The notes beneath the pieces are model-generated. The model did no database searches and was not told the DNA's origin. It saw nothing but the letters and a program-made list of their open reading frames with translations. Shown in pieces: positions 9,339-17,592 of a stretch of 64,000 nucleotides of DNA. The stretch spans positions 7,203,001 to 7,267,000 of the forward strand of contig NZ_LT629693.1 in the NCBI RefSeq assembly GCF_900099825.1, written 5' to 3'. Origin of the DNA: Bradyrhizobium ottawaense (lineage in GTDB: Bacteria; Pseudomonadota; Alphaproteobacteria; Rhizobiales; Xanthobacteraceae). Position 1 is the first letter of the stretch. The number at the start of each line of letters is the position of its first letter. Position numbers and translations under genes: made by a program.

Positions 9339-10418
9339 TCACGGTTCGATGACCGTCATGCTGAACGGTCCGCTCTTGGCTGCGGCATGCGCCACCGCTT
9401 CGTTGGCGTGGTCCAGATCGAACGCGGTGACCTCAAAATGATCCAGCGTCACCTGGCCTGAACGAATCAGGCCGGCCATCAGCGTCACCGCAAGCGGCGG
9501 ATACATCCATTGCCCGTGCAGCGTGATGCAGTTTCGCATCATCCAGGGGTAGGGCAGTTCGAGGCCAGCGCCGCCCTGCATGCCGACGCCGCCCATCAGC
9601 ACCACGCGCCCGTAAGGGCGCACCGCCAGGACCGCGGTCCGTACCTGCACGGCAGAGGCTGCGGGCGGCAGGATGTCGAGCACGCAGTCGATCGGGCCGG
9701 GCGCGGCCTGAACGATCCGCGCGCGATCGTCGGCCTCGCTGCCCAGCATTTTGACGGTTCGAACGCGGGCGCCGAAACGTTGTGCGAGATCGGCAAGCGC
9801 CGTCTCATTACGGCCGGTGGCGATGACGCACTGCGCGCCCATCCCGAGCGCGACGGCCACAGCCCCCGAGCCGAAACTTCCGGTGGCGCCGTTGACGAGC
9901 ACGATCTCTCCCGCTTGCAGTTTGGCGGCGAGGAAGCCCCCAAAGGGCACCAGAAATTTGCCGAGCGCACACCAGCGGCCGGCATCCTTGGCATCGATGG
10001 CGCCGATCGGAATCGCGTTCTCCGTCGGCAGCCGCAGCCGTTCTGCCCAGGAGCCGTCGTGGAAGTATTTCTGCAGCTTGAGCCCGCCTTCGCTGCCGCC
10101 GGTCAATCCCTGCAACATGACATCGGGCGCCAGCGCATTGTCGCGCGAGCGCACGGTCGGATCGCAAAAGACCCAGTCGCCGGGACGAAGCCGCGTCGCA
10201 TCGGGGCCGGTGGCGCGGACGCGGCCGACACAGCCGGCGCCGAACACGATGGGCAGTTCCAGCAGATAGTTCCTGGCGCCGCTGAGAACTTCGTTGGCGT
10301 AAGCCAGAACCCCGCTCGCCACGACGTCGACGATCACTTCGCCGGTGCCGAGCACGGGGGCGGGCACGGTTTCGATGGCGAGCGGCGATCCGAATGATTT
10401 CAAGACGGCAGCTTTCAT
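9339..10418 (-). CDS. MDR-superfamily alcohol dehydrogenase / quinone oxidoreductase-like protein
   Basis: 359 residues. An N-terminal GroES-like domain (AVLKSFGSPLAIETVPAPVLGTGEVIV, GAGCVGRV) is followed by a Rossmann domain with VLVNGATGSFGSGAVAVALGMGA and an NADP-type loop ATGRNE. There is no cluster of structural-zinc cysteines, so it is probably a zinc-free reductase. It faces the XRE regulator gene across 112 bases with a palindrome, suggesting local control. Confidence 0.8.
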   Translation of the reverse strand: MKAAVLKSFGSPLAIETVPAPVLGTGEVIVDVVASGVLAYANEVLSGARNYLLELPIVFGAGCVGRVRATGPDATRLRPGDWVFCDPTVRSRDNALAPDVMLQGLTGGSEGGLKLQKYFHDGSWAERLRLPTENAIPIGAIDAKDAGRWCALGKFLVPFGGFLAAKLQAGEIVLVNGATGSFGSGAVAVALGMGAQCVIATGRNETALADLAQRFGARVRTVKMLGSEADDRARIVQAAPGPIDCVLDILPPAASAVQVRTAVLAVRPYGRVVLMGGVGMQGGAGLELPYPWMMRNCITLHGQWMYPPLAVTLMAGLIRSGQVTLDHFEVTAFDLDHANEAVAHAAAKSGPFSMTVIEP

Positions 10419-10491
10419 GGGGCGCTCCTGCTTTGCGTTTTCCGACAGAAGCCCATTTTCGCAGGCTTCACCCGGACAACAAGACCTGGTA

Positions 10492-10505
10492 TTATCCTAG
10501 GATTA
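10492..10505. promoter_or_regulatory. Palindrome between MDR dehydrogenase and XRE regulator
   Basis: TTATCCTAGGATTA contains a perfect 10-base core ATCCTAGGAT and lies 26 bases before the regulator start. It is a candidate operator for the XRE protein acting on both divergent genes. Inference from symmetry and position only. Confidence 0.45.
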
Positions 10506-10530
10506 CGAGACCCTGCCGGAGAGGCCACCC

Positions 10531-11316
10531 ATGACGGACCTGCTGACGAATTCCAGGCAAGGCGAACTCGGCGACTTCCTGCGGTCGCGGCGGGACAAGC
10601 TGACGCCGAAGGCGGTCGGCCTGCCGGACGGGCGGCGGCGGCGGACGCCGGGCCTGCGTCGGGAGGAGGTGGCCGAACTCGCCGGCATCGGCGTCGACTG
10701 GTACATCCGGCTCGAGCAGGGACGGTCCGTCAGTCCTTCCACAGCGACGATCGATGCGCTGGCCCGCGCGCTGCGGCTTTCCAGGGCCGAGCACCGGCAC
10801 CTGAAGGAGTTGACTGCCAATACCGACCGGCGCGCCTTCGTCCGCGAAACCGTTCCGCCGGCGGTGCGGCGCACCGTCGAGCGGCTGAACCTGCCGGCCT
10901 ACATCACCGGCCGGCGCTGGGACGTGCTGGCCTGGAACGAGGCCGCCGACGAGATCTTCGGCTTCAGCCAGATCGCCGATGCCGACCGCAACAGTCTGGT
11001 GACCGTGCTGACCAAGCCTGCGTCACGGCGGCTGTTCGGCACGTCATGGAACGACGTGGCAAGGCGCATGGTCGCCCAGTTCCGGGCTACCCATGATCTG
11101 TGGGCCGGCGATCCGGCGTTTCGCGACCTGCTGGCGCGCCTGCGGGACGGCTGCCCGGAATTTGCGGGCTGGTGGGAGGCGCACGACATCAGCGGTGTGG
11201 CGGCCGGCCACAAATCCATCAGCCATCCCAAGAAGGGGCGGCTCAAGCTGGAATATGTCAGTTTTCAGGCCAACGACGATCCGGCGTTGAAACTGGTGAT
11301 CTACACCCCGGTCTGA
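10531..11316 (+). CDS. XRE-family regulator with MmyB-like ligand-binding domain
   Basis: 261 residues. The N-terminal helix-turn-helix (about 8-75) has LGDFLRSRRDKLTP, RRTPGLRREEVAELAGIGVD and WYIRLEQGR, characteristic of the MmyB-type group found next to dehydrogenases in proteobacteria and actinobacteria. The C-terminal domain (about 105-255: ITGRRWDVLAWNEAADEIFG, HPKKGRLKLEYVSF, LKLVIYTP) resembles a PAS-like ligand pocket. It likely senses a small molecule and controls the divergent MDR gene. Ribosome site GGAGAGG is upstream. Confidence 0.88.
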   Translation: MTDLLTNSRQGELGDFLRSRRDKLTPKAVGLPDGRRRRTPGLRREEVAELAGIGVDWYIRLEQGRSVSPSTATIDALARALRLSRAEHRHLKELTANTDRRAFVRETVPPAVRRTVERLNLPAYITGRRWDVLAWNEAADEIFGFSQIADADRNSLVTVLTKPASRRLFGTSWNDVARRMVAQFRATHDLWAGDPAFRDLLARLRDGCPEFAGWWEAHDISGVAAGHKSISHPKKGRLKLEYVSFQANDDPALKLVIYTPV

Positions 11317-11620
11317 ATCTCCGTATTCTTACGGGGCTGACGGCAACGGACCGCGAACAGCGGCGGAACATGCCGCCCGGAATCCCGTTATCATTAAAGT
11401 TTTATGGAAGGACCGAACCGGGCATTGGTTGGGGCCGTCATAAGAGAGAGACGTTGGGAACTGAGCAGATGCACAATGGATAGGTGCATCGCACAACGAT
11501 CAGGCGGTTAAGTCACAACATTTGGACTTTATGTCACGCGGCTGTGACATATATCATCTCCAAGAGACCGAAGAGTTTCAAAGGTAAAGTGGCCCTTTTG
11601 GTGGAACACCGAGGACGAAT
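11317..11620. promoter_or_regulatory. Intergenic region with an 8+8 base inverted repeat
   Basis: 304 bases with no gene that I can support. At 11530-11551 TATGTCAC and GTGACATA form perfect inverted arms around a six-base spacer (GCGGCT), 70 bases upstream of the lipase-like gene. The spacing and length suit a dimeric regulator or overlap a promoter; no regulator can be assigned. Confidence 0.45.
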
Positions 11621-12505
11621 ATGAAACGTGGAATTACCGTTCTGCTTTCACTCTCCGTGCTGCTCACGCTCGCGTATTTTACCGCGAGCAAGTGGGCTAT
11701 CCGGCACGAGACGATTTCGTTCCATGACCCGGCGCGCGACAACCGGCTGGTCGCGGTCGATATCGCCGTCCGCTGGGACAAGGAAATGCAGGCCGATGCC
11801 GGCATGATCACCTTGCCGGTGACGATCATCAACCATGGCAACACGGTCAAGCACACCGAGTACTCGTTCCTGGCCAACGTCTTTGCGGCACGCGGTTACC
11901 TCGTGATCAGCCCGCAGCATGACCTGCCGACCGATCCGCCGATGGTGACCAAGGTCGGTGAAATCTATGTCGGCCGCCTGCCGCAGATTCAGCGCGGCGT
12001 CGCCAACATCCATTTCGCCATCTCGGAAATGAAGAAGATCCAGCCCAACGCCGACTACAACAGGGTGACGATGGTCGGACATTCGATGGGCGGCGACATC
12101 ACGATGTATTTCGCCAAGCAGTATCCCGACGAAATCAAGAAGGTCGTGACGCTGGATAACCTCCGCGTGCCGTTCCTGACCGAGGGCAAGTTCAAGATCC
12201 TCTCGTTCCGCTCGCACGATACCGAGTTCAAGCCGGATCCGGGCGTCGTTCCCGACGAGGATGAGTGCGAGAAGGCCGGCATCACCGTCGTGAATACCGG
12301 CTTCCAGCACAACGATATGCGCGACACCGGACCGGACGCGGCCAAGACCTCGATCCAGAGCATGCTCGACAAGTTCCTGGAAGATACCGACTCCAGTTCG
12401 CTGAAACCGGTGCCGACCAAAGTGCCTGATCTGCTGACCAGCAGCCCGGGACCGGTGCCGCTGGCAAGCAATCCGACGCCGGCCAACAGACCGGTCGCCA
12501 ACTAA
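11621..12505 (+). CDS. Alpha/beta hydrolase, membrane-anchored or exported
   Basis: 294 residues. A hydrophobic N-terminus (about 5-22) suggests export or a membrane anchor. The hydrolase core has the nucleophile elbow GHSMGG near residue 153, preceded by VTIINHGNT (oxyanion region) and YLVISPQHDLP. A C-terminal His in GFQHNDMRDTG could complete the triad. The last 40 residues are Pro/Ser/Thr rich. It resembles lipase or dienelactone-hydrolase-type enzymes; the substrate is unknown. GAGGA precedes the start. Confidence 0.75.
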   Translation: MKRGITVLLSLSVLLTLAYFTASKWAIRHETISFHDPARDNRLVAVDIAVRWDKEMQADAGMITLPVTIINHGNTVKHTEYSFLANVFAARGYLVISPQHDLPTDPPMVTKVGEIYVGRLPQIQRGVANIHFAISEMKKIQPNADYNRVTMVGHSMGGDITMYFAKQYPDEIKKVVTLDNLRVPFLTEGKFKILSFRSHDTEFKPDPGVVPDEDECEKAGITVVNTGFQHNDMRDTGPDAAKTSIQSMLDKFLEDTDSSSLKPVPTKVPDLLTSSPGPVPLASNPTPANRPVAN

Positions 12506-12616
12506 GGTCCGGAACCAACGTCCGGAGCTGGTTGATCCCTTCTGGATCCTGGCCGGATGCATTGACCGCTGTCTGGCGCCGTCCCACATAATGGGGGACT
12601 GCGATAGCGAGAGTCC

Positions 12617-13384
12617 ATGGCGGGCGAACCCATCAAACCGAAATCGGCAGGCGACGTCGCGTCGGCGAAGACCGAGCACGCGCGCAAAGCCAATCCGCTG
12701 CCGGAGGCGAGGCCGTCGGCGGCCGAGGATATCGCCGCCTTCGTCGCCAAGGCGCGCGCGATGTCGCCGCACCGACCCGGCGCCAGGGGACGGCTGGTGT
12801 TTGCGCTCGACGCCACCATGAGCCGGCAGCCGACCTGGGACATGGCCTGCGCGCTGCAGGCCGACATGTTCCGCGAGGCGGCTTCGCTCGGCAGCCTCGA
12901 CATCCGCCTCGTCTATTACCGCGGCCTCAACGAATGCCGCGCCACGGGGTGGATTTCCGATTCCGCGCAGCTTGCGAAATTGATGAGCAAGATCGATTGC
13001 CAGGGCGGCAATACCCAGATCGGCAAGGTGCTGTCGGAAGCGCGGCGTGAGGCGGTCGCATCCGCCGTGCGCGCGGTGGTGTTTGTCGGCGACGCCATGG
13101 AGGAACAGGTCGACGATCTCTGTACCAAGGCCGGCGAGCTCGGCCTGCTCAAGGTGCCGGTATTCATGTTCCAGGAAGGTCACGACACCGCCGCCGAACA
13201 TGCGTTCCGCGAGATCGCGCGGCTCACCGGTGGTGCGTGGTGCAGGTTCGATCCCGGCGCCGCGGCGCAATTGCGCGAATTGTTGCGCGCGGCCGCAGCC
13301 TACGCCGCCGGCGGGCGCGAGGCGCTGCTGGCGTTGTCGAAAACCGCAAGCGGTGCGGCAAAGCTGATCGGCCAGATCAAGTAG
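12617..13384 (+). CDS. VWA-domain protein with incomplete metal site
   Basis: 255 residues, cytoplasmic by sequence. The VWA fold is seen from about residue 57: RLVFALDATMSRQPTWDMA, LDIRLVYYRGLNECRATGW, GGNTQIGKVLSEA and RAVVFVGDAMEEQVDDL. The first metal-binding motif DxSxS reads DATMS here, while the later Thr and Asp appear kept. Rhizobial relatives are annotated only as VWA proteins. No MoxR ATPase is next to it. Confidence 0.75.
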   Translation: MAGEPIKPKSAGDVASAKTEHARKANPLPEARPSAAEDIAAFVAKARAMSPHRPGARGRLVFALDATMSRQPTWDMACALQADMFREAASLGSLDIRLVYYRGLNECRATGWISDSAQLAKLMSKIDCQGGNTQIGKVLSEARREAVASAVRAVVFVGDAMEEQVDDLCTKAGELGLLKVPVFMFQEGHDTAAEHAFREIARLTGGAWCRFDPGAAAQLRELLRAAAAYAAGGREALLALSKTASGAAKLIGQIK

Positions 13385-13401
13385 CGCGGCCGCCAGCCCA
13401 C

Positions 13402-13803
13402 CTAAGCCGAAGCGGCCTCGTTCGCGACCGCCTCAAGCGCCGTCGCCATATTGCCGATGACGGCCGCGATGTCGCTCGCCAGTGCGTGGCGGTTCGCAAG
13501 CCAAGACGGATCGTTATACGAAATCCAGGTGTCGCCGGACGCATCCAGCCAGACCAGGGCTCTCAGCGGCAGGTCGATGCCGATGCTCTGGGCCGCCTGC
13601 ATCAGCGGCGTGCCCGCTTTGGCGTTGCCGAAGATCAGGAGTTCGGTCGGCCGTAGTGAAAGTCCGGCGCTGCTCGCGCCGGCCGCGTGGTCGATCCGGG
13701 CAAATATCGTCATGCCGCGCGTCTTCACCGCGGCCTCCAACCGGTCCACGGTGTCTTTCGGCCCGTGGTTGCTCCGAAGGGTCGTCAGTCCGTCGATGGC
13801 CAT
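13402..13803 (-). CDS. DUF302 domain protein
   Basis: 133 residues covering the DUF302 domain: TVDRLEAAVKTRGMTIFARIDHAAGA, then the hallmark LLIFGNAKAGTPLMQA and LPLRALVWLDASGDTWISYNDP. The family is a small alpha/beta fold of unknown role, sometimes linked to metal or sulfur stress. There is no signal peptide. It is convergent with the VWA gene. Confidence 0.85.
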   Translation of the reverse strand: MAIDGLTTLRSNHGPKDTVDRLEAAVKTRGMTIFARIDHAAGASSAGLSLRPTELLIFGNAKAGTPLMQAAQSIGIDLPLRALVWLDASGDTWISYNDPSWLANRHALASDIAAVIGNMATALEAVANEAASA

Positions 13804-13937
13804 CGCGCGCTCGTGGTTGCAGGCGGACGGAGACTATAAATCCGTCCGGCCGACGCCAAGGGCGGTTTCGCCGTGTCACGCTGCGTTGAATGGCGGGCGG
13901 TTATGCATTTTGCCGCCAATGCGACTATATTGCGTGG

Positions 13938-14666
13938 ATGCCAACCCTGATTGCCGGCGTCGTCGCCGTTGTCGTTATTTATTCGCTGCTGCAGATGTTT
14001 CGTGCGGCCAATCCGGTCGTGCTTGCGCGCGTCATCAAGATCGTGGGCGGCGTCGTGGCGCTGGCCGTCGCGGCCTTCACCGGGCTGCGAGGCGAACTGG
14101 CGGTGGCGATCCCGCTCGGCATTTTCGGCGCCGGGCTGCTCGGCTGGTCGCCGTTCGGTCCCGGCGGGTTCCGCAGTATCGCCGGCATGTTCGGCGGTGG
14201 AGCGCAGCGTTCGTCGGGGCAGGCCTCGCGCGTGCGCTCGCAATTTCTCGACATGAGCCTCGATCACGACAGCGGCGAACTGTCGGGCCGGATCGTGGAC
14301 GGGCCGGATGCCGGCCGCGCGCTCGACGAGTTCGACCTCGCCGGCCTGATCGCGATGATGCCGGGCTTCGACGCCGAGAGCGTCGCCTTACTTGAAAGCT
14401 ATCTGGACCGCCGGTTTCCCGCCTGGCGTCAGAACGCGCAGGGCGACGCGGCAGGGGGGCAGCGCCGCGCGGCGTCGAGCGGCAAAATGACGGACGAGGA
14501 GGCTTATCAGATCCTTGGCCTGCAGCCGGGGGCGGGGCGTGACGACATCAGCCGCGCGCATCGCGCCCTGATGAAGAAACTGCATCCCGACCAGGGGGGC
14601 TCTACGTACCTCGCCGCCCGTGTAAACGAGGCCAAGGATACTCTGTTTCGCACGCATCTCAGCTAA
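13938..14666 (+). CDS. Membrane-anchored J-domain protein
   Basis: 242 residues. The N-terminal membrane segment (about 2-20) and a second hydrophobic stretch (about 35-85) precede a linker and a C-terminal J domain (about 188-240: DEEAYQILGLQPGAGRDDIS, then the HPD motif in KLHPDQGG). The layout resembles Pam18/Tim14 and DjlA-like proteins, which recruit Hsp70 at a membrane. No DnaJ G/F or zinc region is present. ATG at 13938 puts the membrane segment at residue 2. Confidence 0.82.
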   Translation: MPTLIAGVVAVVVIYSLLQMFRAANPVVLARVIKIVGGVVALAVAAFTGLRGELAVAIPLGIFGAGLLGWSPFGPGGFRSIAGMFGGGAQRSSGQASRVRSQFLDMSLDHDSGELSGRIVDGPDAGRALDEFDLAGLIAMMPGFDAESVALLESYLDRRFPAWRQNAQGDAAGGQRRAASSGKMTDEEAYQILGLQPGAGRDDISRAHRALMKKLHPDQGGSTYLAARVNEAKDTLFRTHLS

Positions 14667-14867
14667 CTCCGGCTTACGCTATCAACGCAACAAACCGAGA
14701 ATTGCTTCCGTCTTGTTCTCTGATCGAGGCCCCATATCGCCCGCCTTGCCCGGCGTGGTCGATCGCTGTTCTTCAAAACTTAACCGTAAAGTCTTGACGA
14801 GAAGTTTTCGCGGAGCCGAATTGCCGTCGCAAATTGATTGGGCCTCAGACCGTGCCCGGAAAACAAC

Positions 14868-14894
14868 AAAGCCGGCGCTTGCGGCGCCGGCTTT
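14868..14894 (-). terminator. Rho-independent terminator of the D,D-carboxypeptidase gene
   Basis: An 11-base perfect stem (14868-14878 with 14884-14894) encloses a five-base loop. On the minus strand it is followed by TTTGTTGTTTT, a good U-rich tail, 23 bases after the carboxypeptidase stop codon. Confidence 0.85.
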
Positions 14895-14917
14895 GCAATT
14901 TCAAACGAAGCTACCGG

Positions 14918-16771
14918 TCAGTTGCGGACGGTGATGCAGGAGATGTCGGCGCGCTTCAGCGTCTTGCAGACCGCTTCCGCCTGATCGCGCTCGAGGCCGG
15001 CGAAACGGGCGCGGTACAGTTTGCGGTTGTCCTTGGCGACGACAGGCTCTGTGAACGGATCGGCCTTGCTCAACAGGCTTGACGCCTTGCTGCGGGCGAG
15101 GTCGATGCGCTGCTTGGCTTCGCCTTCGCTTTCGAGTGCGCCGACCTGGATGATCCAGCCGCTACGGGCTACGGCCGGCTTGATTGCGCCGTTTTCCTGC
15201 ACCGTGCGCGGCGCCGGATCGGCATAGGCCAGAGCTTGGGAAGAACTGGCCTGCGAAGAACCGGCCTTCGAAGAAGCGGCCTGCGATGGGGCGGCGGCCA
15301 TGCTGGAGGCGGGCAGGACGCCGAGCAAGCCTTGTCCGGTGCCGTGATTGGCGGGCTGCGGCGGCATCTCGACCCGGGCCATGTCGGTCTTGTTGGTCTC
15401 CGTCGCCTTCGCCACCACCGCGCTGGAGGTCTCGGCGACTTCGGGGCGGGTCGGAATGGTGCTGGTGATCGGCGTCGGCTGCGACGAGCCGGCGGATGCG
15501 AGCCGCATCGATCCTGCCTTGACCTGGACCGTCTTGACCTTGACCGGCTTCATCGGCTCGGCCGAGCCGGGGATCGCCGCGATCTGCTGGGTCTGGATCA
15601 CGCCGCTGGTAAACTGGGCGGGCTCGGGCTTGGCTTGCGGCTCGGCCCTGGCCGGCGGCGGGGGCAGGGCAGCGGCGGCGGCCGCCATCAGCGAGGGCTT
15701 TGCGGGAGCAACCGGGCGCATCGCGGCTTGCGCGGCCATTCCGGGCTCGGCGGCAGCGACGGCGCTGTTGACCTGAACCGTCTCGGTCGACCGGGACGCG
15801 GATTCGGCTTCGGCCACATCGGCATTGGCGTCGGCGGGGTTGCGCTCGGTGATCGCGGCAACGGTCCGCCTGGTCGCACCCTTTTCGAGGTTTTCAGCGA
15901 GCAGATTGCGCATGATGGCGTCGCGCGAACCGCCGCTGCGGCCGCCCAGCACCACGCCGACCAGATGGCGGTTGCCGCGGCGCATCGAGGTCACGAGATT
16001 GAAGCCGGAAGCGCGGGTGTAACCGGTCTTGATGCCGTCGACGCCTTCGACGTTGCCAAGCAGGTGATTGTGGTTGCGAATGGACTGGCCGCGATAGTTG
16101 AACACCGACGTCGAGAAGTAACGGTAGTATGTCGGGAAGCGATCCTGGATCGCACGGCCGAGGGTGGCCTGGTCGCGCGCCGTCGTCACCTGTTCGTCGT
16201 TGGGAAGGCCCGAGGCGTTGCGATAGGTCGTTTTGGTCATGCCAAGCGCGCGCGCCTTGCGCGTCATCATCTTGGCGAAGTCGTCCTCGTCGCCGCCGAT
16301 GGCCTCGGCGATTACGACAGCGGCGTCGTTGGCCGAACGCGTGACGAGGCCCTTGATGGCGTCCTCGACCCTGATGGTCTGGCCCGGGCGCAGGCCGAGC
16401 TTGGTCGGCGCCTGGTCGGAAGCGTGCTCGGACACGTCCATTTCGGTGTCGAGGTTCATCTTTTTGGATTCGAGACGCTCGAACAGCAAATAGAGCGTCA
16501 TGATCTTGGTCAGCGAGGCGGGGTGGCGGCTGCCGTCGGGGTTGTTCGAGGTCAGCACCGCACCGGAATTGCCGTCGACGATGATCGACGAAAATTGCGG
16601 GCTGTAGCTCTCGCTCGCAACATGGGTCCGGTGATGGCTGGCGACGTGGCGATGCCGGTAGCGGCGCGCTTCGGCGCTGTCGCTGGTGATGAGGATCGCT
16701 GTCGTGAAGGTAGCCAGCCCCAGAACGCAAACTCGCAACGTGCGCGAGGAAGCCAAGGTTGTACGAAGCAT
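14918..16771 (-). CDS. D-alanyl-D-alanine carboxypeptidase with SPOR domain
   Basis: 617 residues. The signal peptide occupies about 1-33. The S11 penicillin-binding domain (about 60-290) has the three active-site motifs: SLTK in HPASLTKIMTLY, SAN in RSANDAAVVIAEA, and KTG in GIKTGYTRASG. A long Ala/Pro/Gln-rich linker (about 310-530) leads to a C-terminal SPOR domain (about 540-617, GWIIQVGALESEGEAKQRI), which binds denuded glycan at the division site. It removes the last D-Ala from peptidoglycan pentapeptides. GGGGAAG lies before the start and a terminator follows. Confidence 0.93.
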   Translation of the reverse strand: MLRTTLASSRTLRVCVLGLATFTTAILITSDSAEARRYRHRHVASHHRTHVASESYSPQFSSIIVDGNSGAVLTSNNPDGSRHPASLTKIMTLYLLFERLESKKMNLDTEMDVSEHASDQAPTKLGLRPGQTIRVEDAIKGLVTRSANDAAVVIAEAIGGDEDDFAKMMTRKARALGMTKTTYRNASGLPNDEQVTTARDQATLGRAIQDRFPTYYRYFSTSVFNYRGQSIRNHNHLLGNVEGVDGIKTGYTRASGFNLVTSMRRGNRHLVGVVLGGRSGGSRDAIMRNLLAENLEKGATRRTVAAITERNPADANADVAEAESASRSTETVQVNSAVAAAEPGMAAQAAMRPVAPAKPSLMAAAAAALPPPPARAEPQAKPEPAQFTSGVIQTQQIAAIPGSAEPMKPVKVKTVQVKAGSMRLASAGSSQPTPITSTIPTRPEVAETSSAVVAKATETNKTDMARVEMPPQPANHGTGQGLLGVLPASSMAAAPSQAASSKAGSSQASSSQALAYADPAPRTVQENGAIKPAVARSGWIIQVGALESEGEAKQRIDLARSKASSLLSKADPFTEPVVAKDNRKLYRARFAGLERDQAEAVCKTLKRADISCITVRN

Positions 16772-17053
16772 TTACTTCCCCGTCCCAATTTCTATCTTGA
16801 TCACCGGTTCGTGAGGCAAAATTGTGCCCAAAGACCCCCGGCGTTTTCCTGCTCGCAGCGCCAATCCGGACAAAACGCGCGGCCCGGTTGGCCGATCAGG
16901 TCGCTGTTCTAGCTAAGGTGCTGTTCACAAACAGCTTTCGGGCTGTCTGTCGGAAGGCGAACAAGTCCAGGAATCAGGTTAGGCGGAGCGAGTTTCCAAA
17001 ACATTAACGAACCGTTGCGTAACACCCCGGGGTTCTCTGCAAATGCCACTCAT

Positions 17054-17098
17054 TTGTGCGTCGCACAAGATTCCTTGACTTAATTGTGCAGTGCACTA
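17054..17098 (+). promoter_or_regulatory. Two PhaR-like operators at the phasin promoter
   Basis: TTGTGCGTCGCACAA (17054-17068) is a perfect inverted repeat TTGTGC-N3-GCACAA. A second copy, TTGTGCAGTGCACTA (17084-17098), starts exactly 30 bases later, three helical turns. The TGC/GCA dyad agrees with the kind of site bound by PhaR, the polyhydroxyalkanoate-sensing repressor of phasin genes. Assignment to PhaR is inferred from the target gene. Confidence 0.65.
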
Positions 17099-17102
17099 TA
17101 TT
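17075..17102 (+). promoter_or_regulatory. Sigma-70-type promoter of the phasin gene
   Basis: TTGACT (17075-17080) and TATATT (17097-17102) are spaced by 16 bases. The second operator copy lies within the spacer and reaches the -10, so a bound repressor would exclude RNA polymerase. Confidence 0.65.
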
Positions 17103-17166
17103 GGCAGTGTGTCTAGGGAGCCGGGACCTCCCGGTTGCACGTTCAATCTGGGAAAAGGATTCCATC

Positions 17167-17505
17167 ATGGTCAAAGTTGAAGACATTCAGAGCTACGGAA
17201 AAGAACATCTCGAATCGGTTGCTGCTTCCGCGAGCAACCTGCAGAGCGGCGTTCAGGCGATCGCGACCGCCTACGGCGATTACGCCAAGAAGTCGTTCGA
17301 AGACACCAAGTCGTATGTGGAAAAGCTCTCCGGCGTGAAGTCGGTGGAGAAGGTGCTCGAAGTGCAGACCGAGTTCGCACGCTCGGCCTATGAGACCTTC
17401 GTCGCCGAGTCGCAGAAGATTGCCGGCCTCTACACCGATCTCGCCAAGCAGACCTTCAAGCCCTACGAGGGCCTGGTCGCGAAGTTCGTTCCGGCTTCGC
17501 ACTAA
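17167..17505 (+). CDS. Phasin family protein
   Basis: 112 residues, almost wholly helical and amphipathic: VEDIQSYGKEHLESVAASA, YAKKSFEDTKSYVEKLSGVK, FARSAYETFVAESQKIAGLY, then DLAKQTFKPYEGLVAKF. Phasins coat polyhydroxyalkanoate granules or act as small stress proteins. The ATG at 17167 follows AAAGGA. The promoter carries two PhaR-like operators, so expression is probably released when polymer accumulates. A strong terminator follows. Confidence 0.92.
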   Translation: MVKVEDIQSYGKEHLESVAASASNLQSGVQAIATAYGDYAKKSFEDTKSYVEKLSGVKSVEKVLEVQTEFARSAYETFVAESQKIAGLYTDLAKQTFKPYEGLVAKFVPASH

Positions 17506-17536
17506 TCGCGCCACGCACTTTCTTCGACGCCCAATC

Positions 17537-17568
17537 AAAAAGCCCGGCCGCAATGGCCGGGCTTTTTT
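17537..17568 (+). terminator. Rho-independent terminator of the phasin gene
   Basis: A 13-base stem (17537-17549 with 17555-17567) around GCAAT ends in a T-run, 32 bases after the phasin stop. The A-rich left arm makes it potentially bidirectional, and it also lies just past the end of the convergent TadG gene. Confidence 0.9.
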
Positions 17569-17592
17569 CTTGGTCGATATTGTCCCTGGCGG

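Larger units (their letters stand above)
16772..17166. other. Carboxypeptidase-phasin divergent intergenic region
   Basis: 395 bases carrying the divergent promoters. The phasin side has a well-defined promoter and two operator copies, listed separately. On the carboxypeptidase side I see no clear promoter. Confidence 0.5.

Noticed and set aside
11648..13270. 540-codon minus-strand frame opposite the hydrolase and VWA genes
   Set aside because: Runs through two real genes and their gap without any motif.
15236..16912. 558-codon plus-strand frame opposite the D,D-carboxypeptidase
   Set aside because: Gly/Arg-rich shadow; it mirrors the low-complexity linker of the true gene.
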